A stretch of DNA of 64,000 nucleotides, from positions 992,001 through 1,056,000 of the forward strand of contig NZ_BLJF01000003.1 of NCBI RefSeq assembly GCF_009932335.1, written 5' to 3'. The position numbers and the translations under genes were made by a program. Of the stretch, positions 45,735 through 54,075 are shown piece by piece. The notes beneath the pieces are model-generated. The model saw nothing but the letters and a program-made list of their open reading frames with translations. It did not search any database and had not been told where the DNA came from. Within the stretch, counting starts at the first letter, position 1. The number at the start of each line of letters is the position of its first letter. Source of the stretch: Pseudomonas asiatica. Its GTDB lineage: Bacteria > Pseudomonadota > Gammaproteobacteria > Pseudomonadales > Pseudomonadaceae.

Positions 45735-48275
45735 ATGACGCAAGTCACGGTGAAAGAACTGGCCCAAGAGGTCGAGGCACCGGTAGAGCGCCTGCTGCAG
45801 CAGATGCGTGAGGCAGGTCTGCCGCACACCGACGCCGGTCAGGTAGTGACCGACAATGAGAAGCAGACCTTGCTGACTCATTTGAAGAGCAGCCACAAGA
45901 GCAAGGCGGAAGAGCCGCGCAAGATTACCTTGCAGCGCAAAACCACCAGCACCCTGCGTGTCGCCGGTAGCAAGAGCATCAGCGTAGAAGTACGCAAGAA
46001 GAAAGTATTCGTGCAGCGCAGCCCGGAAGAAATCCAGGCTGAGCAGAAGCGTGAGCTGGAAGAGCGCCGCGCGGCTGAAAACGCCGCTCGCGACAAGGTC
46101 GAGGCCGAAGTTCGCCAGCGCAACGAAGAGCAGGCTCGCCGTCAGGCCGCCGAAACCGCTGCTGCAGCCCCTGCGCCTGCCGCCAAGCCAGAGGCGGCAC
46201 CTGCCGCTGCCCCGGCCCCGGTAGTTGCCGACGCCCCGGCGTCCGAAGACGCCGCAGCCCGTGCTGCCGAGCGCAAGAAGGACGAAGCCCGTCGCAACGA
46301 AGGCCGCACCCGTGACGAAGACCGTCGTGGTGGCGAGCGTCGTGGCGAGGCCCCGCGCGTGTCGATCAAGGTCAAGGTCAAGGAGAAGGAAAAGGCTCCG
46401 ACTCCTCGCGCCGCACCGCGCACCACCGATGAAGAGAGCGATGGCGTACGCCGTGGCCGCGGTGGCAAGAGCAAGCTGAAGAAGCGCAACCAGCACGGCT
46501 TCCAGAACCCGACCGGTCCAGTCATCCGTGACGTGACCATCGGCGAGACCATCACCGTCTCGGAACTGGCCCAACAGATGTCGGTCAAGGCCGCTGAAGT
46601 GGTCAAGTTCATGTTCAAGCTGGGTACCCCGGTCACCATCAACCAGGTGCTCGACCAGGAAACCGCTCAGCTGGTCGCCGAAGAACTGGGCCACAAAGTG
46701 ACCCTCGTCAGCGATACCGCCCTGGAAGACTCCCTGGCCGAATCGCTGAAGTTCGAAGGTGAAGTCGAATCGCGTGCGCCGGTCGTTACCGTCATGGGTC
46801 ACGTTGACCACGGTAAGACCTCGCTGCTCGACTACATCCGTCGTGCCAAGGTTGCCGCTGGCGAAGCCGGTGGTATTACCCAGCACATCGGTGCCTACCA
46901 CGTGGAAACCGACCGCGGCATGGTCACCTTCCTCGATACCCCAGGCCACGCTGCGTTCACCGCAATGCGTGCCCGTGGTGCCAAGGCTACCGACATCGTC
47001 ATCCTGGTGGTGGCAGCGGACGACGGCGTGATGCCGCAAACCCGCGAAGCCGTTCAGCATGCCAAGGCAGCTGGCGTTCCGCTGGTGGTTGCAGTGAACA
47101 AGATCGACAAGCCGGGTGCCGATATCGATCGCATCCGCAACGAGCTTGCTGTCGAAGGCGTGACCTCCGAGGACTGGGGTGGTGATACTCCGTTCGTCAA
47201 GGTTTCGGCCAAGATGGGTACCGGCGTCGACGAACTGCTCGAGGCTGTCCTGCTGCAGGCCGAGATCTTGGAACTGACCGCTACCCCGACCGCTCCAGGT
47301 CGTGGTGTGGTTGTCGAATCTCGCCTGGACAAGGGCCGTGGCCCGGTGGCGACCATCCTGGTTCAGGACGGTACCCTGCGTCAGGGCGACATGGTCCTGT
47401 GCGGTTCCAACTATGGCCGCGTGCGCGCCATGCTCGACGAGAACGGCAAGCCTGTGAAGGAAGCCGGCCCGTCGATCCCGGTCGAAATCCTCGGCCTTGA
47501 CGGTACCCCGGAAGCCGGTGACGAGCTGTCCGTGGTTGCCGACGAGAAGAAGGCTCGTGAAGTTGCCCTGTTCCGTCAAGGCAAGTACCGCGAGGTCAAG
47601 CTGGCCCGTGCTCACGCTGGCAAGCTGGAAAACATCTTCGAGACCATGGGTCAGGAAGAGAAGAAGACCCTCAACATCGTCCTCAAGACCGACGTGCGTG
47701 GTTCCCTGGAAGCACTGCAGGGTTCGCTGTCGGGCCTGGGCAACGACGAAGTTCAGGTGCGCGTGATCGGTGGCGGCGTCGGTGGTATCACCGAAAGCGA
47801 CGCCAACCTGGCGCTGGCTTCGAATGCAGTACTGTTCGGCTTCAACGTGCGTGCCGACGCCGGCGCGCGCAAGATCGTCGAGCAGGAAGGTCTGGATATG
47901 CGTTACTACAACGTGATCTACGACATCATCGAAGACGTCAAGAAGGCCCTGACCGGCATGCTCGGCAGCGATGTTCGCGAGAACATCCTGGGTGTCGCCG
48001 AAGTACGTGACGTGTTCCGTTCGCCGAAGTTCGGCGCCATCGCTGGCTGTATGGTCATCGAGGGTACCGTGTACCGCAACCGTCCGATCCGCGTACTGCG
48101 CGAAGACGTTGTGATCTTCGAAGGCGAACTGGAGTCGCTGCGTCGCTTCAAGGACGACGCCTCCGAAGTGCGTAACGGCATGGAGTGCGGTATTGGCGTG
48201 AAGAGCTACAACGACGTCAAGGTCGGCGACAAGATCGAAGTCTTCGAGAAAGTCCAGGTTGCTCGTACCCTTTAA
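45735..48275 (+). CDS. infB: Translation initiation factor IF-2
   Basis: GTPase that places fMet-tRNA in the ribosome, 846 aa. N-terminal IF2N domain ([20 protein letters not shown]), long low-complexity charged and Ala/Pro-rich region (about 100-240, with [18 protein letters not shown]), second IF2N, then the G domain ([35 protein letters not shown]) and C-terminal domains. Follows nusA by 27 nt. Confidence 0.98.
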   Translation: MTQVTVKELAQEVEAPVERLLQQMREAGLPHTDAGQVVTDNEKQTLLTHLKSSHKSKAEEPRKITLQRKTTSTLRVAGSKSISVEVRKKKVFVQRSPEEIQAEQKRELEERRAAENAARDKVEAEVRQRNEEQARRQAAETAAAAPAPAAKPEAAPAAAPAPVVADAPASEDAAARAAERKKDEARRNEGRTRDEDRRGGERRGEAPRVSIKVKVKEKEKAPTPRAAPRTTDEESDGVRRGRGGKSKLKKRNQHGFQNPTGPVIRDVTIGETITVSELAQQMSVKAAEVVKFMFKLGTPVTINQVLDQETAQLVAEELGHKVTLVSDTALEDSLAESLKFEGEVESRAPVVTVMGHVDHGKTSLLDYIRRAKVAAGEAGGITQHIGAYHVETDRGMVTFLDTPGHAAFTAMRARGAKATDIVILVVAADDGVMPQTREAVQHAKAAGVPLVVAVNKIDKPGADIDRIRNELAVEGVTSEDWGGDTPFVKVSAKMGTGVDELLEAVLLQAEILELTATPTAPGRGVVVESRLDKGRGPVATILVQDGTLRQGDMVLCGSNYGRVRAMLDENGKPVKEAGPSIPVEILGLDGTPEAGDELSVVADEKKAREVALFRQGKYREVKLARAHAGKLENIFETMGQEEKKTLNIVLKTDVRGSLEALQGSLSGLGNDEVQVRVIGGGVGGITESDANLALASNAVLFGFNVRADAGARKIVEQEGLDMRYYNVIYDIIEDVKKALTGMLGSDVRENILGVAEVRDVFRSPKFGAIAGCMVIEGTVYRNRPIRVLREDVVIFEGELESLRRFKDDASEVRNGMECGIGVKSYNDVKVGDKIEVFEKVQVARTL

Positions 48276-48332
48276 GGGTGAGCAGGGCGCCAGCCCCCGC
48301 CGCAGGGCGGTGGGCAGTGCCTCAGTAGGTAG

Positions 48333-48365
48333 CGCCCGGTCAGGCTTCAGCCTGACCGGGCGTTT
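48333..48365 (+). other. Perfect 13-bp hairpin between infB and rbfA
   Basis: CGCCCGGTCAGGC-TTCA-GCCTGACCGGGCG followed by only three T, 26 nt before rbfA. It could be a weak terminator or an mRNA processing/stability element. Confidence 0.75.
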
Positions 48366-48391
48366 GCCGCTTTAAGTTACAGGTAGCAAGA

Positions 48392-48790
48392 ATGGCAAAA
48401 GAATATAGCCGTACCCAACGCATCGGCGACCAGATGCAGCGCGAGCTGTCGGAGCTGATCCGCCGTGAAGTCAAAGACCCGCGCGTCGGCCTGGTGACCA
48501 TCACGGCCGTCGATGTCAGCCGTGATCTTGGCCACGCCAAGGTGTTCATCACCGTGATGGGCCAGGACGGCGCCGACGCCGTACCGCAGACCCTCAAGGC
48601 CCTGACCAGCGCCGCGAGCTTCCTGCGCCTGCACCTGGGCCGTGTGATGCAACTGCGCAGCGTGCCGCAACTGCATTTCCACTTCGACGAAAGCGTCAGC
48701 CGTGGTGCCCACCTGTCGGCACTGATCGAGCGCGCGGTCGCCGAAGACCGTCTGCACAAGGATGGCGACAAGCTGGACGCCGAGGAGTAA
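48392..48790 (+). CDS. rbfA: Ribosome-binding factor A
   Basis: 30S maturation factor with a KH-like fold, 132 aa. Family text: [20 protein letters not shown] and [28 protein letters not shown] precedes the ATG. truB starts 3 nt after its stop. Confidence 0.96.
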   Translation: MAKEYSRTQRIGDQMQRELSELIRREVKDPRVGLVTITAVDVSRDLGHAKVFITVMGQDGADAVPQTLKALTSAASFLRLHLGRVMQLRSVPQLHFHFDESVSRGAHLSALIERAVAEDRLHKDGDKLDAEE

Positions 48791-48793
48791 GCG

Positions 48794-49711
48794 GTGGCCC
48801 AGGTCAAACGTATCCGCCGCAACGTCAGCGGCATCATCCTGCTCGACAAGCCGCTGGGCTTCACCTCCAACGCCGCCCTGCAAAAGGTGCGCTGGCTGCT
48901 CAATGCGGAAAAGGCCGGGCACACCGGCAGCCTCGATCCGCTGGCAACCGGCGTGCTGCCGCTGTGCTTTGGCGAAGCGACCAAGTTTTCGCAGTACCTG
49001 CTCGATTCCGACAAGGGCTACGAAACGGTCATGCAGATGGGGCAGACTACCAACACCGGCGATGCCGAAGGTGAAGTGCTGCAGACCCGTGAGGTGACCG
49101 TTGGTCGCGCCGACATCGAGGCCCTGCTGCCGCGTTTTCGTGGCCAGATCAGCCAGATACCGCCGATGTACTCGGCGCTCAAGCGTGATGGCCAGCCGCT
49201 TTACAAGCTGGCACGTGCAGGAGAGGTAGTGGAGCGCGAGGCGCGTTCTGTTACAATTGGCCGCTTGGAGTTGCTCGAGTGCGAAGGCACCCGTGCACGG
49301 CTGAGCGTAGGATGCAGCAAAGGCACCTATATCCGCACCCTGGTGGAGGATATCGGTGAGGCCCTTGGCTGCGGCGCCTATGTCGCCGAGCTGCGCAGGA
49401 CCCAGGCCGGGCCTTTCGCGCTGGCACAGACGGTCACCCTCGAGGAACTCGAACAGGCCCACGCCGAAGGTGGCAACGAAGCGCTCGACCGCTTCCTGAT
49501 GCCTTCGGACAGCGGCCTGCAGGACTGGCCACTGGTGTGCCTGTCCGAGCACAGTGCGTTTTACTGGCTGCATGGGCAGGCGGTACGCGCGCCGGACGCG
49601 CCGCAATTTGGCATGGTCCGGGTACAGGATCACAACGCGCGCTTCATCGGTATCGGTGAAGTGAGCGAAGACGGGCGCATTGCGCCGCGTCGACTGATTC
49701 GGTCGGAATGA
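48794..49711 (+). CDS. truB: tRNA pseudouridine-55 synthase
   Basis: Makes the T-loop pseudouridine, 305 aa. GTG start. Catalytic Asp in [15 protein letters not shown], with [15 protein letters not shown] later, and a C-terminal PUA-like part. Follows rbfA by 3 nt. Confidence 0.97.
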   Translation: MAQVKRIRRNVSGIILLDKPLGFTSNAALQKVRWLLNAEKAGHTGSLDPLATGVLPLCFGEATKFSQYLLDSDKGYETVMQMGQTTNTGDAEGEVLQTREVTVGRADIEALLPRFRGQISQIPPMYSALKRDGQPLYKLARAGEVVEREARSVTIGRLELLECEGTRARLSVGCSKGTYIRTLVEDIGEALGCGAYVAELRRTQAGPFALAQTVTLEELEQAHAEGGNEALDRFLMPSDSGLQDWPLVCLSEHSAFYWLHGQAVRAPDAPQFGMVRVQDHNARFIGIGEVSEDGRIAPRRLIRSE

Positions 49712-49820
49712 CCGAAACCGCGGGGTCGGGCAATTGCCAGGCCCCACGGCACCAAGGGTGGCTGTCAGTAGGCACGGTCACACCTTTTTTATTAATACAG
49801 GGATTTGTCCCTGGCCTATT

Positions 49821-49840
49821 GGACCCCGCATGCGGGATCC
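49821..49840 (+). promoter_or_regulatory. Palindrome in the rpsO leader
   Basis: GGACCCCGCATGCGGGATCC: 20 nt, symmetric except for one opposed pair (C/A). It ends 7 nt before the AGGAG Shine-Dalgarno of rpsO, so a hairpin here could affect translation. Confidence 0.5.
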
Positions 49841-49858
49841 GTTATCAGGAGAAGCCAA

Positions 49859-50128
49859 ATGGCCCTCAGCGTTGAAGAAAAAGCTCAGATCGTTGCCGAA
49901 TACCAGCAAGCCGCCGGCGATACCGGTAGCCCGGAAGTGCAGGTTGCTCTGCTGACCGCCAACATCAACAAGCTGCAAGGCCACTTCAAGGCCAACGACA
50001 AAGACCACCACTCCCGTCGTGGTCTGATCCGTATGGTCAACCAGCGTCGTAAGCTGCTGGACTACCTGAAGGGCAAAGACACCACTCGTTACAGCGCCCT
50101 GATCGGTCGCCTGGGTCTGCGTCGCTAA
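49859..50128 (+). CDS. rpsO: 30S ribosomal protein S15
   Basis: Early-binding 16S rRNA protein, 89 aa, the usual length. Typical segments [20 protein letters not shown] and [20 protein letters not shown], end [20 protein letters not shown] precedes the ATG. Followed by the pnp leader. Confidence 0.98.
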   Translation: MALSVEEKAQIVAEYQQAAGDTGSPEVQVALLTANINKLQGHFKANDKDHHSRRGLIRMVNQRRKLLDYLKGKDTTRYSALIGRLGLRR

Positions 50129-50149
50129 TAGCGGCTTGGCCAGTGGTGT

Positions 50150-50211
50150 GCATGGCGTGTCGCAGGCTTCGGCAGGGCTGTTTTGCAGTGCTGCCGTTGG
50201 ACACGCCACGC
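50150..50211 (+). promoter_or_regulatory. pnp leader hairpin 1
   Basis: GCATGGCGTGTC (50150-50161) pairs with GACACGCCACGC (50200-50211), with one mismatch; between them CGGCAG and CTGCCG give an inner stem. Together with hairpin 2 it makes up most of the 250-nt rpsO-pnp gap. Confidence 0.7.
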
Positions 50212-50218
50212 GTATCTC

Positions 50219-50280
50219 CGAGGTTGGCAGCCTGGCAATGCTGAGCGGATTTTCCGCTTGGTGCCAGGCTCCCAGCCTCG
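50219..50280 (+). promoter_or_regulatory. pnp leader hairpin 2, candidate RNase III processing site
   Basis: 19-bp arms: CGAGGTTGGCAGCCTGGCA (50219-50237) and TGCCAGGCTCCCAGCCTCG (50262-50280) with one G-U pair and one mismatch; AGCGG/CCGCT pair in the loop. In E. coli the pnp leader hairpin is cut by RNase III and then controlled by PNPase itself. Confidence 0.72.
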
Positions 50281-50378
50281 TGTTGTATCTGGACGGTCAA
50301 TGGGGCCGATTCCCCGTTCTGCCCAAGAATTCGCAAGAAACCAGTTCCCCCAGAGCCACTGAAAAAAGGTAGGAAACC

Positions 50379-52484
50379 GTGAACCCGGTAATCAAGACAT
50401 TCCAGTTCGGTCAGTCGACCGTTACTCTCGAAACGGGCCGTATTGCCCGTCAGGCAACCGGCGCCGTGCTGGTTACCGTCGACAACGACGTCACCGTGCT
50501 GGTGACCGTGGTCGGTGCCAAACAGGCCGATCCAGGCAAGGGCTTCTTCCCGCTGTCGGTCCACTACCAGGAAAAGACCTACGCCGCCGGCAAGATCCCG
50601 GGTGGCTTCTTCAAGCGTGAAGGCCGTCCTTCCGAGAAAGAGACCCTGACCTCGCGCCTGATCGACCGTCCGATCCGTCCGCTGTTCCCGGAAGGCTTCA
50701 TGAACGAAGTGCAGGTTGTCTGCACCGTGGTTTCCACCAGCAAGAAGACCGACCCGGACATCGCTGCGATGATCGGTACCTCGGCCGCCCTGGCCATCTC
50801 CGGCATTCCGTTCGAAGGCCCGATCGGCGCCGCTCGCGTTGCCTTCCACGAAAGCACCGGCTACCTGCTGAACCCGACCTACGAGCAACTGGCTGCCTCG
50901 AGCCTGGACATGGTCGTTGCCGGTACCGAATCGGCTGTACTGATGGTTGAGTCGGAAGCCAAAGAGCTGACCGAAGACCAGATGCTGGGCGCCGTGCTGT
51001 TCGCCCACGACGAATTCCAGGCCGTGATCCAGGCCGTCAAGGAACTGGCTGCCGAAGCCGGCAAGCCGACCTGGGACTGGCAGCCAGCCCCGGCCAACGT
51101 CGAGCTGATGAACCTGGTACGCGCCGAGTTCGGCGAAGCCGTTTCGCAGGCCTACACCATCATTCAGAAGGCTGACCGCTACAACCGCCTGGGCCAGCTG
51201 CGCGACGAGGCTGTTGCCCGTCTGAGCAACGAAGAGACCGGCCCGTCCGCCAGCGCCATCAAGGAAATCTTCGGCGAGCTGGAATACCGCACCGTCCGTG
51301 AGAACATCGTCAACGGCAAACCGCGTATCGACGGTCGTGACACCCGCACCGTGCGCCCGCTGAACATCGAAGTCGGCGTATTGCCGAAGACTCACGGTTC
51401 GGCGCTGTTCACCCGTGGCGAAACCCAGGCCCTGGTCGTTGCGACCCTGGGTACTGCCCGTGACGCCCAGCTGCTGGACACCCTGGAAGGCGAGAAAAAA
51501 GACCCGTTCATGCTGCACTACAACTTCCCGCCATTCTCGGTGGGTGAGTGCGGCCGCATGGGCGGCGCTGGCCGTCGTGAAATCGGCCACGGCCGTCTGG
51601 CCCGTCGTGGCGTGCAGGCCATGCTGCCGAGCGACAGCGAGTTCCCGTACACCATCCGCGTGGTATCGGAAATCACCGAATCCAACGGTTCCAGCTCCAT
51701 GGCTTCGGTCTGTGGTGCTTCCCTGGCCCTGATGGACGCTGGTGTACCGATGAAGGCACCGGTTGCCGGTATCGCCATGGGCCTGGTCAAGGAAGGTGAC
51801 AAGTTCGCCGTCCTGACCGACATCCTGGGTGACGAAGACCACCTGGGCGACATGGACTTCAAGGTAGCCGGTACCGCCAAGGGTGTTACCGCGCTGCAGA
51901 TGGACATCAAGATCAACGGTATCACCGAAGAGATCATGGAGATCGCCCTGGGCCAGGCCCTGGAAGCGCGCCTGAATATCCTCGGCCAGATGAACCAGAT
52001 CATCGCCCAGTCGCGTAGCGAGCTGTCGGCCAACGCCCCGACCATGATCGCGATGAAGATCGACACCGACAAGATCCGTGACGTCATCGGTAAAGGCGGC
52101 GCCACCATTCGCGCCATCTGCGAAGAGACCAAGGCTTCGATCGACATCGAAGACGATGGCTCGATCAAGATCTTCGGCGAAACCAAGGAAGCGGCAGATG
52201 CTGCCAAGCAACGCATCCTGGGCATTACCGCCGAAGCCGAGATTGGCAAGATCTACGTCGGCAAGGTCGAGCGCATCGTCGACTTCGGTGCGTTCGTAAA
52301 CATCCTGCCTGGCAAGGACGGCCTGGTGCACATCTCCATGCTGAGCGATGCTCGCGTCGAGAAAGTCACCGACATCCTGAAAGAAGGCCAGGAAGTCGAA
52401 GTACTGGTACTGGACGTGGACAACCGCGGCCGTATCAAGCTGTCGATCAAAGACGTTGCCGCGGCCAAGGCCTCGGGCGTCTGA
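50379..52484 (+). CDS. pnp: Polyribonucleotide nucleotidyltransferase (PNPase)
   Basis: Phosphorolytic 3'-5' exoribonuclease of the degradosome, 701 aa. GTG start with AAAGGTAGGA upstream. Two RNase PH domains around a helical domain, KH domain ([20 protein letters not shown]) and S1 domain ([20 protein letters not shown]). Final gene of the nusA-pnp cluster; terminator right after. Confidence 0.98.
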   Translation: MNPVIKTFQFGQSTVTLETGRIARQATGAVLVTVDNDVTVLVTVVGAKQADPGKGFFPLSVHYQEKTYAAGKIPGGFFKREGRPSEKETLTSRLIDRPIRPLFPEGFMNEVQVVCTVVSTSKKTDPDIAAMIGTSAALAISGIPFEGPIGAARVAFHESTGYLLNPTYEQLAASSLDMVVAGTESAVLMVESEAKELTEDQMLGAVLFAHDEFQAVIQAVKELAAEAGKPTWDWQPAPANVELMNLVRAEFGEAVSQAYTIIQKADRYNRLGQLRDEAVARLSNEETGPSASAIKEIFGELEYRTVRENIVNGKPRIDGRDTRTVRPLNIEVGVLPKTHGSALFTRGETQALVVATLGTARDAQLLDTLEGEKKDPFMLHYNFPPFSVGECGRMGGAGRREIGHGRLARRGVQAMLPSDSEFPYTIRVVSEITESNGSSSMASVCGASLALMDAGVPMKAPVAGIAMGLVKEGDKFAVLTDILGDEDHLGDMDFKVAGTAKGVTALQMDIKINGITEEIMEIALGQALEARLNILGQMNQIIAQSRSELSANAPTMIAMKIDTDKIRDVIGKGGATIRAICEETKASIDIEDDGSIKIFGETKEAADAAKQRILGITAEAEIGKIYVGKVERIVDFGAFVNILPGKDGLVHISMLSDARVEKVTDILKEGQEVEVLVLDVDNRGRIKLSIKDVAAAKASGV

Positions 52485-52506
52485 TGATTGCCTCGTAGTA
52501 GAAAGA

Positions 52507-52531
52507 AAGGCCCCGCAAGGGGCCTTTTTTT
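52507..52531 (+). terminator. Intrinsic terminator after pnp
   Basis: AAGGCCCC-GCAA-GGGGCCTT with a GNRA loop, then T run. 22 nt past the stop. Confidence 0.93.
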
Positions 52532-52556
52532 ATGGCTGTACGGAACCTTTTGCGGA

Positions 52557-52626
52557 CTTGCATCTTGCAAGCAGTTTTATCGTGCGGATTGCAGAATGCA
52601 CGACATCGGCCAAATCTAAATTTGGC
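52557..52626. promoter_or_regulatory. Two palindromes upstream of the BON-domain gene
   Basis: CTTGCA-TCT-TGCAAG (52557-52571) and GCCAAAT-CTAA-ATTTGGC (52609-52626). No gene lies in the 264-nt gap after pnp. They resemble operator sites; no factor is assigned. Confidence 0.5.
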
Positions 52627-52748
52627 TAACTTGTTGATTTAAAAGGAAACAAGCGAGACGGAAAAGCTGGCACAGCGCATGCAGCTACCTCCATATCTGA
52701 CGCCAGGACATACGGCGCAGACCTTTCGAAAAAACAGGAGTGACTCAC

Positions 52749-53099
52749 ATGAAGAAGTTCGCCATTGCTGCCGCTACTGCTACCGCCCTGACCCTGACCA
52801 TGGCTAACGGCGCATTCGCTGCGGAGCCAACCCAGGCTCCAGTCATGTTGGCTGCCAACACCGTGGATAACGCCAAGCAGGAAGGTTCCGACACCTGGAT
52901 CACTACCAAGGTGAAAGCGGACCTGCTGACTGAAAAAGGTATTCCAGGCAGCGACATCAAAGTCGAGACCAGCCAAGGCGTCGTCTCGCTGTCGTCTGAC
53001 GTGGCGATCACTCAATCCCAGAAAGAAGAAGCAGTACGCATCACCAAGAACATCAAAGGCGTGAAAAGCGTTATGTCTGACGGCCTGAAAGCCGAATAA
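52749..53099 (+). CDS. Exported BON-domain protein (OsmY-like)
   Basis: 116 aa with signal peptide (MKKFAIAAATATALTLTMAN, then GAFAAEP, cleavage about residue 26). One BON domain (about 45-114: ITTKVKADLLTEKGIPGSDI, VETSQGVVSLSSDVAIT, VRITKNIKGVKSVMSD), a lipid-binding periplasmic fold often induced by osmotic or envelope stress. ATG 52749 has GGAG 8 nt upstream and gives a good signal peptide; GTG 52740 does not. Confidence 0.88.
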   Translation: MKKFAIAAATATALTLTMANGAFAAEPTQAPVMLAANTVDNAKQEGSDTWITTKVKADLLTEKGIPGSDIKVETSQGVVSLSSDVAITQSQKEEAVRITKNIKGVKSVMSDGLKAE

Positions 53100-53112
53100 G
53101 GAATGTCCCGTC

Positions 53113-53130
53113 GGCCAAACGGATTTGGCC
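53113..53130. repeat. Palindrome after the BON-domain gene
   Basis: GGCCAAA-CGGA-TTTGGCC, 14 nt past the stop. Arms match those of the upstream palindrome at 52609-52626 (GCCAAA and TTTGGC). Confidence 0.6.
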
Positions 53131-53142
53131 ACCTTCGCTCCG

Positions 53143-53168
53143 AGCCCCGGCTATTTGCCGGGGCTTTT
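53143..53168 (+). terminator. Intrinsic terminator after the BON-domain gene
   Basis: AGCCCCGG-CTATTTG-CCGGGGCT then TTTT. Confidence 0.88.
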
Positions 53169-53177
53169 CATTGGCGG

Positions 53178-53480
53178 CTAGTACACCGGGTTACGCGCGA
53201 TCACATCGCTCTCGAAGCATTCTTGCTCGACGATCAGCGGCTCGACCAATGGCCGGCTATCGCGAAAGTGCGCGGTTTGGGTATGCGCTTCATAGGCTGC
53301 ATCGTCGCGGTAGATCTCGTAGAGGTAGATCAACTCCGGGTCGACCCGGTCTTGCGACACATCGAATGCCAGGCAACCAGGTTCAGTGGCGACTGAGGCT
53401 GCGGCATTGACCTTGATCGCATTGAGAAAATCCTCTGCGCAACCGGGCTTCACTCGGGTCTTGATGAACAGGCTATACAC
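53178..53480 (-). CDS. Antibiotic biosynthesis monooxygenase (ABM) domain protein
   Basis: 100-aa single-domain protein of the YgiN/LsrG/HmoB type; such proteins oxidise quinols or modify small aromatic or signalling molecules. Family text: FIKTRVKPGCAEDFLNAI, CLAFDVSQDR, IYLYEIYRDDAAYEAHTQTA. Divergent from a VOC-family gene 60 nt away, suggesting shared control. Confidence 0.85.
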   Translation of the reverse strand: MYSLFIKTRVKPGCAEDFLNAIKVNAAASVATEPGCLAFDVSQDRVDPELIYLYEIYRDDAAYEAHTQTAHFRDSRPLVEPLIVEQECFESDVIARNPVY

Positions 53481-53514
53481 AAGGCTCTCCTTTTGTTTTA
53501 AATTCTACTGTAAA

Positions 53515-53524
53515 TTGTATACAA
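53515..53524. promoter_or_regulatory. Palindrome TTGTATACAA in the ABM/VOC divergent gap
   Basis: Perfect 10-bp palindrome in the 60-nt gap, 16 nt before the VOC start and 34 nt from the ABM start. Its TTGT/ACAA arms resemble GntR-type sites. Confidence 0.5.
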
Positions 53525-53540
53525 AAATGGAGCTTCGCCA

Positions 53541-53954
53541 ATGTCCGAATTGCCTGCACGCCCTGGTCGCTTGAACGGCCTGCGCCATATTGCCTTGTTG
53601 GTGCCCAACCTGGAGGAGTGCGAACGCTTCTACGTCGATGTGCTGGGCATGGAGGTGCTGAACCGCGCCAACGAAGACCTGGTGTATCTCACTTGTGGTA
53701 ACGACAACCTGTCGCTGGGGCGCGGGGCGGGGGCGGCCAATGGTTTGCAGACCCTGGACCACTATGGGTTCATCGTCGATAGCGTGGAGGAGCTGGAGGC
53801 CTGGTACCAGTATTTCAAGGCCCATGGCGTGACCCTGCTGGACCGGCCGTTCAACCATGGTGACGGGGCGCGCAGCTTCCACCTGCTGGACCCGGCAGGG
53901 AACAAGGTGCAGCCGTTGTACCACCCGGCGGTGTCGGGGCAGCGGTTGGTGTGA
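53541..53954 (+). CDS. VOC-family (glyoxalase/dioxygenase fold) protein
   Basis: 137-aa vicinal-oxygen-chelate protein. One betaalphabetabetabeta pair: LRHIALLVPNLEECERFYVD (metal His at about 16) and DHYGFIVDSVEELEAWYQYF, end SFHLLDPAGNKVQPLYHP with the expected acidic ligand area. Substrate unknown: dioxygenase, glyoxalase or resistance protein are all possible. AT-rich start of the gene; no close Shine-Dalgarno beyond a GGAG at 53528-53531. Confidence 0.82.
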   Translation: MSELPARPGRLNGLRHIALLVPNLEECERFYVDVLGMEVLNRANEDLVYLTCGNDNLSLGRGAGAANGLQTLDHYGFIVDSVEELEAWYQYFKAHGVTLLDRPFNHGDGARSFHLLDPAGNKVQPLYHPAVSGQRLV

Positions 53955-53964
53955 AGCCTGTACC

Positions 53965-54058
53965 GGCCTCTTCGCGGGCTTGCCCGCTCCCACAGGGACC
54001 GTACACAGTTCAAGGCCTGTGCAGTACCAGTGGGAGCGGGCAAGCCCGCGAAGAGGCC
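53965..54058. repeat. REP doublet (CGCGGGCTTGCCCGC class)
   Basis: Inverted pair beginning GGCCTCTTCGCGGGCTTGCC and ending in GGGCAAGCCCGCGAAGAGGCC-type complement; convergent gap before the DUF748 gene. Confidence 0.88.
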
Positions 54059-54075
54059 AGACCTGCTAGTAGAAG

